From Homarus americanus (lineage: Eukaryota > Arthropoda > Malacostraca > Decapoda > Nephropidae): DNA of 64,000 nucleotides. Both the position numbers and the translations under genes were made by a program. Each line of letters starts with the position of its first letter. Within the stretch, counting starts at the first letter, position 1. The notes beneath the pieces are model-generated. The model worked only from the letters and a program-made list of their open reading frames with translations, was not told where the DNA came from and searched no databases. The DNA is taken from positions 2,218,014-2,282,013 of the forward strand of contig NW_024753828.1 in assembly GCF_018991925.1 (NCBI RefSeq), written 5' to 3'. Positions 22,701 through 35,373 of the stretch are shown piece by piece.

Positions 22701-24822
22701 AATAATGTTTATGATGATGATGACAGACTGCAGCTTGCCTTTCAATGATTGGTGTTATTGTCTTTATATGAACAATGTAAGGCAAGTACAGTACAGTACT
22801 GTTGCAGGATAAAATATATACAGTATCTGCACAGAAATCAAAGCCCCAGGAGCCAGAACCTTGCCAAAAATTAACACAAAAGTTATAGTTAGTCATATAA
22901 CCCTGACAGCCTGTTTAGGATAGTGTGGACAGACCACACTGTAGGCAAACCCCCTTTTGGCATACAGTACAAGTGTAGCTGGCACTGCCCTTGACTGCTT
23001 TCACTCCCCAAACTTTAAGCTGAGGTACCCGTTTACACCTATGTGAACTGGATGGTTAAGTGAACCAATGACCCTTAGGACAGGAGACAAGTGCTGTATC
23101 CACTCAGTCACTGCAACCTCCCCCCACAAAAAATAATAATGTAGCTACTGTATCAATGCTGAAATGAAATATACTGTAATCACTTGAAATCATGACAATT
23201 AACCATGATAAATAAAAAAAAAAAAAAAAATTAAATACTGTACTTTACTGTAAATACAGTATATTCTGTCAAACACTTGGCATCATTGTAAGTAAATGCC
23301 AATTACTTGGTGTCATTGTGTGCACTTATGATTCAATTTGGTATCTTTATAAAAACCTTTGGAGTCATTTGACGTAACTTGTGTATTGGCAATATCCTAA
23401 GTACTCGTGAAAACTATACCCAGCCGTTGTAAAACACCTGGTTTTACAATGAGCACCCATGGGGCAACTGGTGTCATTAAATCTTGGAGTTAAATGAGAT
23501 CATTAGTACAGTACAGTACAGTACAGTACTTGTGAGGCACTAGGTATTACAGTATTATAAAATCTGTCTGGCACTTGGTGCCTCTGGTATCATTAGAAGC
23601 ATTTGTGAAATATCTGGGGTCATTTTGAGCTTGGATGATACGGTACTGCTGAAATCATTATGAGATGTAATATAACATGAGGCCTTATCGCTTAAATGAC
23701 AGCCATCATCAGTGGAAGTTAACTGTCGGGACAGTGGCCATCATAGTGGATGTTTCGTGTACCTTACATTCCATTTTTGCACATGTGGAGAGGGGGAGTA
23801 GAGAAAGCTTAGCCACCAGGTAAGGGTTAATGTTCAAGACGACCTTTCACTAATATTAGCTACTGGGTAATACCTGTGAGATCCTAGTACAGTACTGTAT
23901 TGTATTATCGTAAGCAGTAATGATCCAATTTACATCAACATTTGAAGCATCTGTGGAAATGTGTGAGATGCAGAGAGAGTCCTTAACACATTGAGCAGAA
24001 GAATACTGTCAAAAGAGGCCCATAATGAGATCTAAGAAAGATGATAAACTCCCCAAGTAAAAGAAACTATCCAAAAACTTTTCTAATTACTAAACGAATA
24101 TCAAATCAATTCCCTGAAACATGTAAAATTAAAAGTGTTATGAAGTTTGTGATATAATGTACAGAATTAAAGAATGACAATATGTTCCCCTGTGCCAACA
24201 CCACCGTGGCAATTATCCTCCATGCCATGTTTGACTTAATATACCCTCCAAATATATGTTTACCAAGATAAGATTTCTATAACTCTAATCTTGGTATTCA
24301 AGTTTTTTCTTTTAGTTGAATGAGTGAAAATTAAGAAAACCAATGTCCTCACTATAGTATATAACTACTTCTTCATCATCCTCTACAACTGATAATTTGC
24401 AATATAATTGAACAATAAACAATTTAAATTTTTAAACAGATGGAAGGTTGAGTTTGTAAAGTAATATTTAGTTGTATGTAGTGGTAAACAAATGTACATA
24501 CAGTACATTATATGAATTTTGTTTAAGGAGCTGACCAGTACTGTAGAGCAACTAAAATAAACAAATGGTGTAACTTAGGAAACAATATACAGTATGTGAT
24601 GGTGTTCTGCAGAGTACTGTATAAAAATTATGGAATTTGTGATCATATTGTGACTAGTTATGAACAAGGGAATTATGTATGAATGTTGTGAGGAGTTATG
24701 AATGATGAAATAGTGTACAGTATGTTGTGATACAATCTGAATACTATATTGAATTATGTAACAGTGCTGGGAGGAGACACAGGCAATAAAATATTAGATA
24801 ATACTATGATGAGTTATGAATG
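22700..24822. other. Intron, nothing recognised
   Basis: Unique-looking AT-rich DNA with a TACAGTA run of about five units near 23505-23529. Phrases like 'ggtgtcatt' recur loosely around 23270-23640. No exon found. Confidence 0.45.
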
Positions 24823-25080
24823 ATTAAATGTGAGAGTTGTGATGAGTAAAGAATGATTAAATGTGAGAGTTGTGATGAGTAAAGAATGATTAAATGTGAG
24901 AGTTGTGATGAGTAACGAATGATTAAATGTGAGAGTTGTGATGAGTAAAGAATGATTAAATGTGAGAGTTGTGATGAGTAAAGAATGATTAAATGTGAGA
25001 GTTGTGATGAGTAAAGAATGATTAAATGTGAGAGTTGTGATGAGTAAAGAATGATTAAATGTGCCAGTTGTGATGAGTCA
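24823..25080. repeat. 33-bp minisatellite, 8 copies
   Basis: Units start at 24823, 24856, 24889, 24922, 24955, 24988, 25021 and 25054 with almost no variation (unit ATTAAATGTGAGAGTTGTGA plus 13 more). Because 33 is a multiple of 3, the minus strand stays open by chance (SQLSHLIILYS repeated). Confidence 0.95.
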
Positions 25081-26377
<1,297 letters not shown>

Positions 26378-26732
26378 CTGTTTTGATGTGCCACAATGAT
26401 ACTGTACAGGTATTACATTATGTGGCAATGTTGTGACGAGATATGAACGATGATATACTGTAAGTACTGGATGAAAGTTGAGTTGGGTTGTGAATGATGA
26501 TGATACACAAGTCATGATGTTTTGTCACGAGTAATGAGCGGTACTTCATATGAGTGTTGCGCGATTGGTTGTGAAAGATGAATATACAGTACTAGAATAT
26601 ATTGTGAACGATCATGATCGGTGATACTTGTCTACAGTAATGTATGGCATAACACAACATTTTGAGACACATTCAAACATAAGACAATCATGCTGAGAGG
26701 GACGGGGCGAGGAGATGGTAGTTGGGTGATGA

Positions 26733-27290
26733 GGGTTATGAAACAAGGGCCCAGGTGATGTGGGACGAGTGATGGGTCCAGGGTTATGAAACAAGGGCCC
26801 AGGTGATGAGGGATGAGTGATGGGTCCAGGGTTATGAAACAAGGGCCCAGGTGATGAGGGATGAGTGATGGGTCCAGGGTTATGAAACAAGGGCCCAGGT
26901 GATGTGGGACGAGTGATGGGTCCAGGGTTATGAAACAAGGGCCCAGGTGATGAGGGATGAGTGATGGGTCCAGGGTTATGAAACAAGGGCCCAGGTGATG
27001 AGGGGAGTGATAGATGGGTCCAGGTTGGAAACAAGGGCCCAGGTGATGAGGGCTGATGGGTCGAGGTTGTGAAACAAGGGCCCAGGATGAGGGCTGAGTG
27101 ATGGGTCCAGGTTAAAACAAGGGCCCAGGTGATGAGGGGATGAGTGATGGGTCCAAAACAAGGGCCCAGGTGATGAGGGCTGAGTGATGGGTCCAGGTTG
27201 TGATGGGAGGATGAGTGATGGGTCCAGGTTGTGAAACAAGGGCCCAGGTGATGAGGGCTGAGTGATGGGTCCAGGGTTGTGAAATGGGAG
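26733..27290. repeat. 48-bp minisatellite, about 12 copies
   Basis: The unit contains AACAAGGGCCCAGGTGATGA and GATGGGTCCAGG. The first six copies are nearly perfect; later copies are shortened. The minus strand stays open because 48 is a multiple of 3 (PGPLFHNPGPITHPSS repeated), which is not evidence of a gene. Confidence 0.95.
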
Positions 27291-27758
27291 CTCCAGTGCG
27301 GGGGCTGGGGGAACAGGAACTAGGGGATGGAGTCTAGATGGCTGGCTGGAAGTCGAAGAACGTAGGCATGGGGACTACAGCTGGGAAATGGGGCTGGGGA
27401 CTGGGCTGGGCGTAGGGGGAGGGGAATATGGGGCTGGGGAGGGGGGAAGGGGAAACATGGGGTGAGAAGGATGGGCAACGGGATGGAGAAGGAGAACAGG
27501 ACTAGATGACGTAGGATGGAGGACGGCAAGTTGGTGTCGGGGGCTGAGGGGAAGGAGACAGGGACTGGGTTTGGATAACGGGGCTGAGGATTGTGAAACT
27601 GGGGCTGCGGGACAATTGTTGAGGAATGGAGGATATGCTGGGGGACAGAGGATTTAGGTTACAGTGACTTTGGTGGTGTGGACAAGCTAGGGAATGAGGT
27701 TGACGAATGGTGGATGGAGACAGGCCTGGGGAGCGGGAGGTCGAACACGGTCTATCAC
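27291..27758. other. G-rich intron downstream of an exon donor
   Basis: The plus strand has many GGGG runs (GGGGCTGGGGA, GGGGAGGGGGGAAGGGG near 27430-27450). The minus strand (gene sense) is C-rich and stays open from the upstream exon to a stop at 27502, which could allow intron retention. The stretch can in principle form quadruplexes on the template strand. Confidence 0.5.
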
Positions 27759-28130
27759 CTTTTATAGGTTGTGCCGAGCGCCGCCGTCTGCGTCTGGCGG
27801 AGTCTTCTGAAGTGGCACCAGAGGACACGTCAGACAGGTCCTCGGAGTCCTCGTGTCGAGACGATGATGTAGCAGCACCACCACCTGCATAAGATCCGTA
27901 CCCTGACGATGCCGAGGAGGCAAGAGCTGTGTAAGAGCTGCTGAGCCTGGGAGGAGGAAGGCCACCATAACTTGGTGCAGCATCCACCCCGCTCAGACGT
28001 GATGTACACCCACTCACCCCACTCGTCGTCGACAGCAGACGGGGCATGGGCGAGGTGGCCGTGGTCAGTGTTGCTGCTTGGCGAGGGTGTATGGAGCTAC
28101 CAGGCCCACTCACCCCACATATACCCTCAC
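27759..28130 (-). CDS. Liprin-beta gene, Ser/Gly/Arg-rich exon (inferred)
   Basis: 372 bp: two bases, 123 codons, one base (phase 1 in, phase 1 out). Acceptor ATACACAG before GTGAGG; donor AAAAG followed by GTGATA. It encodes EGICGVSGPGSSIHPRQ, a Ser/Tyr/Gly-rich middle (SSASSGYGSYAGGG) and an acidic-then-basic end (HEDSEDLSDVSSGATSEDSA, RRRRRRSAQPIKG). The arginine run resembles a nuclear-localisation or membrane-binding patch, but that is conjecture. The split Gly codon joins SEQ|G upstream (exon 44071-44401) and K|G|EASVS downstream (exon 21722-22602). Confidence 0.75.
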
Positions 28131-28201
28131 CTGTGTATGCAGTAACTGTCACAATCCACTCTCTTCATTATACAACAGAAACTTCACTTGGTAGTTTAAT
28201 A

Positions 28202-28203
<2 letters not shown>

Positions 28204-28295
<92 letters not shown>
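28204..28295. repeat. (GT)46 microsatellite near a splice acceptor
   Basis: On the gene strand it is a CA repeat ending about 70 nt before the acceptor of exon 27759-28130. Confidence 0.95.
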
Positions 28296-28296
<1 letters not shown>

Positions 28297-29252
28297 CAAG
28301 GCTAGTCGGCCATAAGGTCACCTCTATAAGTGTGACTTTAAGGAGTAAAAGCTATTGCCAACACAACCACAACAACTACACCCTAAGTTAAAGAGCTGTA
28401 TGACAAAGTGTCAAGGGATAATCTCAGAAGATCAGACAGTTCGCCAACTACAGTACACCTCCGAACACTACTGGATGTAACACAAGACTAATGCGCCTCC
28501 GTACACTACTGGACGTGCTTCAACCCTTGTCTCATCTTCACAACCACCATGATACTGATGGTATAACTGCTGACGTCTGCTAACAGTATGTTACTTAACC
28601 CCTTCATGCATAATGTTTCCGAAAACAGACCCATAGAAAAGAATAAGCGAAGTCAAAGGTTTCATTAATGATTGTGACTTCGATTGTTTACACACAGAAG
28701 TTGGATTATGAATCCATTTATTGCAAAAATGTCAGAAAAAACAATATTAACAATTCACCATACCAAATGACCTCACAACATTTCCCACCTGGTGGACAAA
28801 GGTGGTAGATATTTAGACTACTGTACATATCACTATACACGTCTCCACCAAGGCCGTTTCTTGGTGTGCTCAACATGTAAGTGTGTGTTAATGATACAAA
28901 ATTCAAGTTTTGGGTTTTTTTGTAGCGGTGTTGTAAAGGTCAGTGTATGAGGCAGGTTAGCATTCCCTGCCTCAGTAGTGCCAACACGACTAGCGGCTTG
29001 TGGCCACTTCCACACTTACACTGAGCCTTGCCTCTGCCTCACTCCCAACCTACACCAAAGTGTTGGCACCACACCTACCAGCACACATCTAAAATTAGCT
29101 CAATACCCTTCTCTTAGGTGGGCCTCGGGGCCATCCCAGGCTCTTCGAGGACAACTTCGCTCCAAACCCTCCACTTATTGACATCTCTCTTAAGTCTTAC
29201 TTGGGTGGATAACCCATTTCTCCTGCAGTATCGTATCCTCTCAATAGTATCC
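28296..29252. other. Intron, nothing recognised
   Basis: Mixed-composition unique DNA; no exon seen. ORFs here are short and unlike known proteins. Confidence 0.45.
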
Positions 29253-29410
29253 CTCTACCCCGGGCCATAACCCTCTACCCCGGGCCTTAACCCTCTACCC
29301 CGGGCCTTAACCCTCAACCCCGGGCCTTAACCCTCTACCCTTAACCCTCTACCCCGGGCCTTAACCCTCTACCCCGGGCCTTAACCATGTACCCCGGACC
29401 TTAACCCTCC
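29253..29410. repeat. 20-bp minisatellite, about 7 copies
   Basis: The unit is CCCCGGGCCTTAACCCTCTA, with one copy partly deleted near 29338. Confidence 0.95.
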
Positions 29411-29798
29411 ACACTTAAGTACCAATATCATAGTTTATATATGCATATTTATATTCTTTGTTCATACTGATACTGTAGATAATTGATATTGAAATAGTTA
29501 ATTTAGCGAGAAACAGTGAACAATACTGACGTGGCTGAGCCTGAGTACAGTACTCCTAGATATATACATGTTAAAAATAATAATGCTTATCTCAGTGACT
29601 TATTATATACCATTAAGCATCATCTGGAAGACCACACGTTAGTAAACACAAACTATAATGTTTACACCTGTAGCACATTTTTGTTAAAGTTACCACGTTT
29701 ATCAGAGTTGTTTTTTCTTCATTTGTTTTCATAGACACAAGTGTATGATCTTAATAAATACTTCGCTCAACCGGATATTGATATATTATACGTAGACC
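29411..29798. other. Intron, nothing recognised
   Basis: AT-rich spacer between two arrays. Confidence 0.5.
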
Positions 29799-30314
29799 TG
29801 AGGTGAAGCAGTGTATGAGACTGTGAGGTGAAGCAGTGTATGAGACTGTGAGGTGAAGCAGTGTATGAGACCGTGAGGTGAAGCAGTGTATGGGACTGTG
29901 AGGTGCAGCAGTGTATGAGACAGTGAGGTGGAGCAGTGTATGAGACAGTGAGGTGGAGCAGTGTATGAGACTGTGAGGTGGAGCAGTGTATGAAGACAAT
30001 GAGTGGAAGCAGTGTATGAGGGTGTGAGGTGAAGCAGTGTGTATGGGACTGTGAGTGCAGCAGTGTATGAGACTGAAGGGTGGAGCAGTGTATAGAGACT
30101 GTGAGGTGGATCAGTGTATATGAAGTGTGAGGTGGAGCAGTGTATGAGACTGAGGTGGAGCAGTGTATGAGACTGAGGTGGAGCAGTGTATGAGACTGTG
30201 AAGTGGAGCAGTGTATGAGACTGTGAGGTGAAGCAGTGTATGAGACTGAGGTGGAGCAGTGTATGAGACTGTGAGGTGGATCAGTGCATGAGACTGTGAA
30301 GTGGAGCAGTGAAC
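29799..30314. repeat. 25-bp minisatellite, about 20 copies
   Basis: The unit has GAGGTGAAGCAGTGTATGAG then ACTGT. Copies toward 30000-30280 vary in length by 1-4 bases. It shares the AGTGTAY core with the arrays at 30935, 32927 and 34948. Confidence 0.95.
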
Positions 30315-30934
30315 AAGGATGTGGGGTGGGATGAGGTGGCACCTAGCGTCCACCTCCCCAGCTGCCCTCCAGTCCCCCTGCCCGTATGGGTCAACCAGGC
30401 CATGGAGTGTCGAGTTACGTGTGTTTGGATGTGTTTACGTGACTTGCCCGGTTCGAGCTCTAACACCTGCTTCCCCAACTATGTAGTTAAAGAGGTACTG
30501 ATATTGATATTAGTATTCCCAAGTATGACTCATTTAAACATTTATTAAAAAAAAACCTAAGTTATGGCAAAGTCCCCCCTTTATTTTATGTTTCACCATT
30601 ATGCAACACCAGTACAAGACACTTCATAAAAGATAATCAAGACCTAAAATATAAGCACATGAATTCCTATAACAGACAGTATCTTATTTCTAACTCAACA
30701 TCCCCAAGTTATTAACCTTTCATACCTAGCGTGTGGTCACTCGCCCCTGAACCTTCCTCACCTCATATTTCGCCCACGATGTCCAATAACTGGCCCCACG
30801 TTTAATAAATCTGCCCTGACTGTCCCTTCCTCAGCTTAATATACTGTATCTTATAATAAACAAGTAAATAAATACACTGAAGTTATACTGCACCAGGAAT
30901 TAAGCTTGGCGCACTTTGAGGTTTAGTACTGTAC
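30315..30934. other. Spacer between arrays, nothing recognised
   Basis: Unique DNA, partly GC-rich at 30340-30420; poly-A near 30545. Confidence 0.45.
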
Positions 30935-32742
30935 AAGACTGGGGTGGAGTAGTGTACAAGAGTGAGGTGGAGTGGTGTACAAGACTGGGGTGGAGTAGTG
31001 TACAAGAAATGAGGTGGAATAGTGTATCAGAGCGAGGTGGAGTAGTGTATGAGAGAGAGGTGGAGTGGTGTACAAGACTGGGGTGGAGTAGTGTACAAGA
31101 GTGAGGTGGAATAGTGTATCAGAGTGAGGTGGAGTAGTGTATGAGAGAGAGGTGGAGTAGTGTATCAGAGTGAGGTGGAATAGTGTATCAGAGCGAGGTG
31201 GAGTAGTGTATGAGAGAGAGGTGGAGTAGTGTATCAGAGTGAGGTGGATTAGTGTACAAGACTGGGGTGGAGTAGTGTACAAGACTGGGGTGGAGTGGTG
31301 TATAAGACTGGGGTGGGTTAGTGTACAAGACTGGGGTGGAGTAGTGTACAAGACTGGGGTGGAGTGGTGTACAAGACTGGGGTGGAGTAGTGTATCAGAG
31401 TGGGTGGAGAGGTACATGACTGAGGTGGAGTAGTGTACAACACTGAGGTGGGAGTAGTGTATCAGAGTGAGGTGAGTAGTGTACATGACTGTGGTGGGAG
31501 TAGTGTACATGACTGTGGTGGAGTACTGTACCAGGTGAGGTGGAGGGTGTACATGACTGTGGTGGAGTAGTGTACAACACTGAGGTGAGTGGTGTATCAG
31601 AGTGAGGTGGGAGTAGTGTACATGACTGAGGTGGGAGTAGTGTGCAACACTGAGGGGTGGAGTAGTGTATCAGAGTGAGGTGGAGTAGTGTGCATGACTG
31701 TGGTGGAGAGTGTACAACACTGAGGTGGAGTAGTGTACAAGACTGGGATGGGAGAGGTACCAGAGTGAGGTGGAGTAGTGCACATGACTGAGGTGGAGTA
31801 GTGTACAAGACTGTGGTGGAGTAGTGTACATGACTGAGGTGGAGTGGTGCACATGACTGAGGTGGAGTAGTGTACATGACTGTGGTGGAGTAGTACATGA
31901 CTGTGGTGGAGTAGTGTACATGACTGTGGTGGAGTAGTACCAGAGTGAGGTGGAGTAGTGCACATGACTGAGGGAGAAGTGCACATGACTGAGGTGGAGT
32001 AGTGTACATGACTGTGGTGGAGTGGTGTACCAGAGTGAGGTGGAGTAGGTACATGACTGTGGTGGAGTAGTGTACCAGAGTGAGGTGGAGTAGTGTACAA
32101 GACTGGGGGGAGTAGTGTACAAGACTGGGGTGAGTGGTGTATAAGACTGGGGTGGAGTGGTGTACAAGACTGGGGTGGAATGGTGTACAAAAACTGGGTG
32201 AGTAGTGTACAAGACTGGGGAGTGAGGGAGATAAGGCTGGGGTGGAGTAGTGTATAAGACTGGGGGTAGTAAGGAAGACTGGGGTGGAGTAGTGTACAAG
32301 ACTGGGGTGGAGTAGCAAGACTGGGGAGGAGGGTATAAGACTGAGTGGGAGAAGACACGACTGGGGTGGAGGTAGTGACAAGACTGGGGTGGAGGGTGTA
32401 CAAGACTGGGGTGGAGATTGTACAAGACTGGGGAGGAGTGGTACAAGACTGGGGTGGAGATATATGACTGGGGTGGAGGGAAAGACTGGGTGGAGTAGTG
32501 TACAAGACTGGGGTGGAGGGTGTACAAGACTGGGGAGGAGTGGTGTATAAGACTGGGTGAGTAACAAGACTGGGGTGGAGTGGTGTCAAGACTGGGGTGG
32601 AGTGGTACAAGACTGGGTGGAGTGGTGTACATGACTGGGGTGGAGGTGTACAAGACTGGGGGTGGGAGTAGTGTACAAGACTGGGTGAGTAGTGCAAGAC
32701 TGGGGTGGAGAGTGTAAGACTGGGGTGGAATAGTGTACAGCC
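30935..32742. repeat. 23-bp minisatellite, about 75 copies
   Basis: The unit is ACTGGGGTGGAGTAGTGTAC then AAG. Subtypes with CATGACTGAGG, CATGACTGTGG, CAGAGTGAGG or CAACACTGAGG alternate, showing higher-order mixing. From about 32100 onward single-base deletions accumulate. Long minus-strand frames through it are by-products of the repeat. Confidence 0.95.
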
Positions 32743-32926
32743 ATGTGAGGTGACCAGCATACAGAATATATGGATGAAGTTAAAATTGATGTAAAGTGAC
32801 GTGTTGTACAAATATATGAGGTGTACACAAGGATGTACGGTGGATTATAGTACAGTGTGTGAGGTAGAGTCCTGAATAAGTACATGAAGAAGGGTACAGT
32901 ACAAAATCTGAGATGAATTAGAGGTT
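32743..32926. repeat. Transition zone between the 23-bp and 25-bp arrays
   Basis: Degenerate phrases such as GAGGTGTACACAAGGATGTA and GTGAGGTAGAGTCCTGAATA link the two unit types. Confidence 0.6.
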
Positions 32927-34913
32927 GTGTAGTGTACAGGGATGTGTAGTGTACAGTGATGTGAGGTTGTGTAGTGTACAAGGGTGTGTGGTTGTGCACA
33001 GGGATGTGAGGTTGTGTAGTGTACAGGGATGTGAGGTTGTGGTGTGTACAGGGATGTGAGGTTTTGTAGTGTACATGGATGTGAGGTTGACTAGTGTACA
33101 GGGATGTGAGGGGTTGTGTGGTGTGCAGGGATGTGAGGTTGTGTAGTGTACAGGGATGTGAGGTTGTATAGTGTACATGGATGTGGGAGGTTGTGTAGTG
33201 TACAGGGATGTGAGGGTTTGACTAGTGTACAGGGATGTGAGGTTGACTAGTGTACAGTGTGAGGTTGACTTGTGTACAGGGATGTGAGGTTGACTAGTGT
33301 ACAAGAATGTGAGGTTGTGTAGTGTACAGGGATGTGAGGTTGTGTACAGGGATGTGAGGTTGTGTAGTGTACAGGGATGTGAGGTTGTGTAGTGTACAGG
33401 GATGTGAGGTTGTGTAGTGTACAGGGATGTGAGGGTTGTGTAGTGTACAGGGATGTGGGGTTGACTAGTGTACAGGGATGTGAGGTTGTGTAGTGTACAG
33501 GGATGTGAGGCTGTGTGGTGTACAGGGATGTGAGGTTGTGTGTGTACAGGGATGTGAGGTTGTGTAGTGTACAGGATGTGAGGTTGACTAGTGTACAGGG
33601 ATGTGAGGTTGTGTAGTGTACAGGGATGTGAGGCTGTGTGGTGTACAGGGATGTGAGGTTGTGTGTAGTGTACAGGGATGTGAGGGTTGTGTGTGTACAG
33701 GGATGTGAGGTTGTGTAGTGTACAGGGATGTGGGGTTGACTGGTGTACAAGGGATGTGGGTTGTGTGAGTGTACAGGGATGTGAGTTGACTGGTGTACAG
33801 GGATGTGAGGGTTGTGTGGTGTGTACAGGGATGTGAGGTTGTGTGGTATACAGGGATGTGAGGCTGTGTAGTGTACAGGGATGTGAGGTTGTGTAGTGTA
33901 CAGGGATGTGAGGTTGTGTAGGTGTACAGGGATGTGAGGTTGTGGTGTACAGGGATGTGAGGTTGACTAGTGTACAGGGGATGTGAGGTTGTGTAGTGTA
34001 CAGAGATGTGGGTTGTGTAGTGTGTACAGGGATGTGGGTTGAGTGGTGTACAGGGATGTGAGGTTGTGTAGTGTACAGGGATGTGATGTTTGTGTACAGG
34101 AATGTGAGGCTGGAGTGGTGTACAGGGATGTGAGGTTGTATGGTATACAGGGATGTGATGTTGTGTACAGGGATGTGAGGTTGTGTAGTGTAGGGATGTG
34201 AGGTTGTGTGAGTGTACAGGGATGTGTTGTGTAGTATACAGGGATGTGGGTTGTGTACAGGGATGTGAGGTTGTGTACAGGGATGTGAGGTTGTGTAGTG
34301 TACAGGGATGTGAGGTTGTGTAGTGTACAGGGGTGTGAGGTTGTGTACAGGGATGTGAGGTTGTGTACAGTGATGTGAGGTTGTGTAGTGTACAGGGATG
34401 TGAGGTTGTGTAGTATACAGGGATGTGAGGTTGTGTAGTGTACAGGGGTGTGAGGTTGTGTGTGTACAGGGATGTGAGGTTATGTAGTGTACAGTGATGT
34501 GAGGTTGTGTGGTGTACAGGGATGTGAGGTTGTGTGGTATACAGGGATGTGAGGTTGTGTACAGGGATGTGAGGTTATGTGGTGTGCAGGGATGTGAGGT
34601 TATGTAGTGTACAGTGATGTGAGGTTGTGTAGTGTACAGGGATGTGAGGTTGTGTGGTATACAGGGATGTGAGGTTGTGTAGTGTACAGGGATGTGAGGT
34701 TGTGTGGTATACAGGGATGTGGAGGTTGTGTAGTATACAGGGATGTGAGGTTGTGTAGTGTACAGGGATGTGAGGTTGTGTAGTGTGGGGATGTGATGTT
34801 GTGTACAGGGATGTGATGTTGTGTACAGGGATGTGAGGTTATGTAGTGTACAGTGATGTGAGGGTTGTGTAGTGTACAGTGATGTGAGGTTGTGTTGTGT
34901 ACAGGGATGGAGA
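32927..34913. repeat. 25-bp minisatellite, about 80 copies
   Basis: The unit is GGGATGTGAGGTTGTGTAGT then GTACA. Variants include GTTGACTAGTG and versions lacking TAGTGTACA or part of it (17-bp units). A 712-codon minus-strand frame through it is an artefact of the repeat. Confidence 0.95.
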
Positions 34914-34947
34914 GAAGAATAGTGAACAGATAACATGCTGAGCCGTG

Positions 34948-35063
34948 TGAGGTGGAGTACAAGACAAGTGGTGGTGGTGGTGTACAAGACAAGTGTGAGG
35001 TGGAGTACAAGACAAGTGTGAGGTGGAGTACAAGACAAGTGTGAGGTGGAGTACAAGACAAGT
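34948..35063. repeat. 23-bp minisatellite, about 5 copies
   Basis: The unit is GTGAGGTGGAGTACAAGACA then AGT; related to the arrays to its left. Confidence 0.9.
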
Positions 35064-35373
35064 GTGAGGTGGTGGGTGACGGCGGTGGTAATGGCTGTTA
35101 TGGTGGTGATGTAAGTAGTAGTGGTGGTGGTGGTGATAGAGGTGGTGGTGGTGGTGATAGAGGTGGTGGTGGTGATAGAGGTGGTGGTGGTGGTGGTGGT
35201 GATAGAGGTGGTGGTGGTGGTGGTGGTGGTGGTGATAGAGGTGGCGGTGGTGGTGATAGAGGTGGGGTGGTGGTGAAGAGGTGGTGGTGGTGGTGATGAG
35301 GTGGTGGTGGTGGTGGTGGTGGTGATAGAGGTGGTGGTGGTGGTGATGGGGTGGCGGTGGTGGTAGATGAAAG
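35064..35373. repeat. GGT/GATAGA trinucleotide-type repeat
   Basis: (GGT)n blocks broken by GATAGA about every 21-30 bases, so the plus strand has almost no C. Confidence 0.95.

Noticed and set aside
32918..35056. A 712-codon minus-strand frame and several overlapping ones
   Set aside because: They lie entirely in 23/25-bp minisatellites; the 'protein' is a translation of the repeat (TSLYTTQPHIPVHYT-like) in a stop-poor composition.
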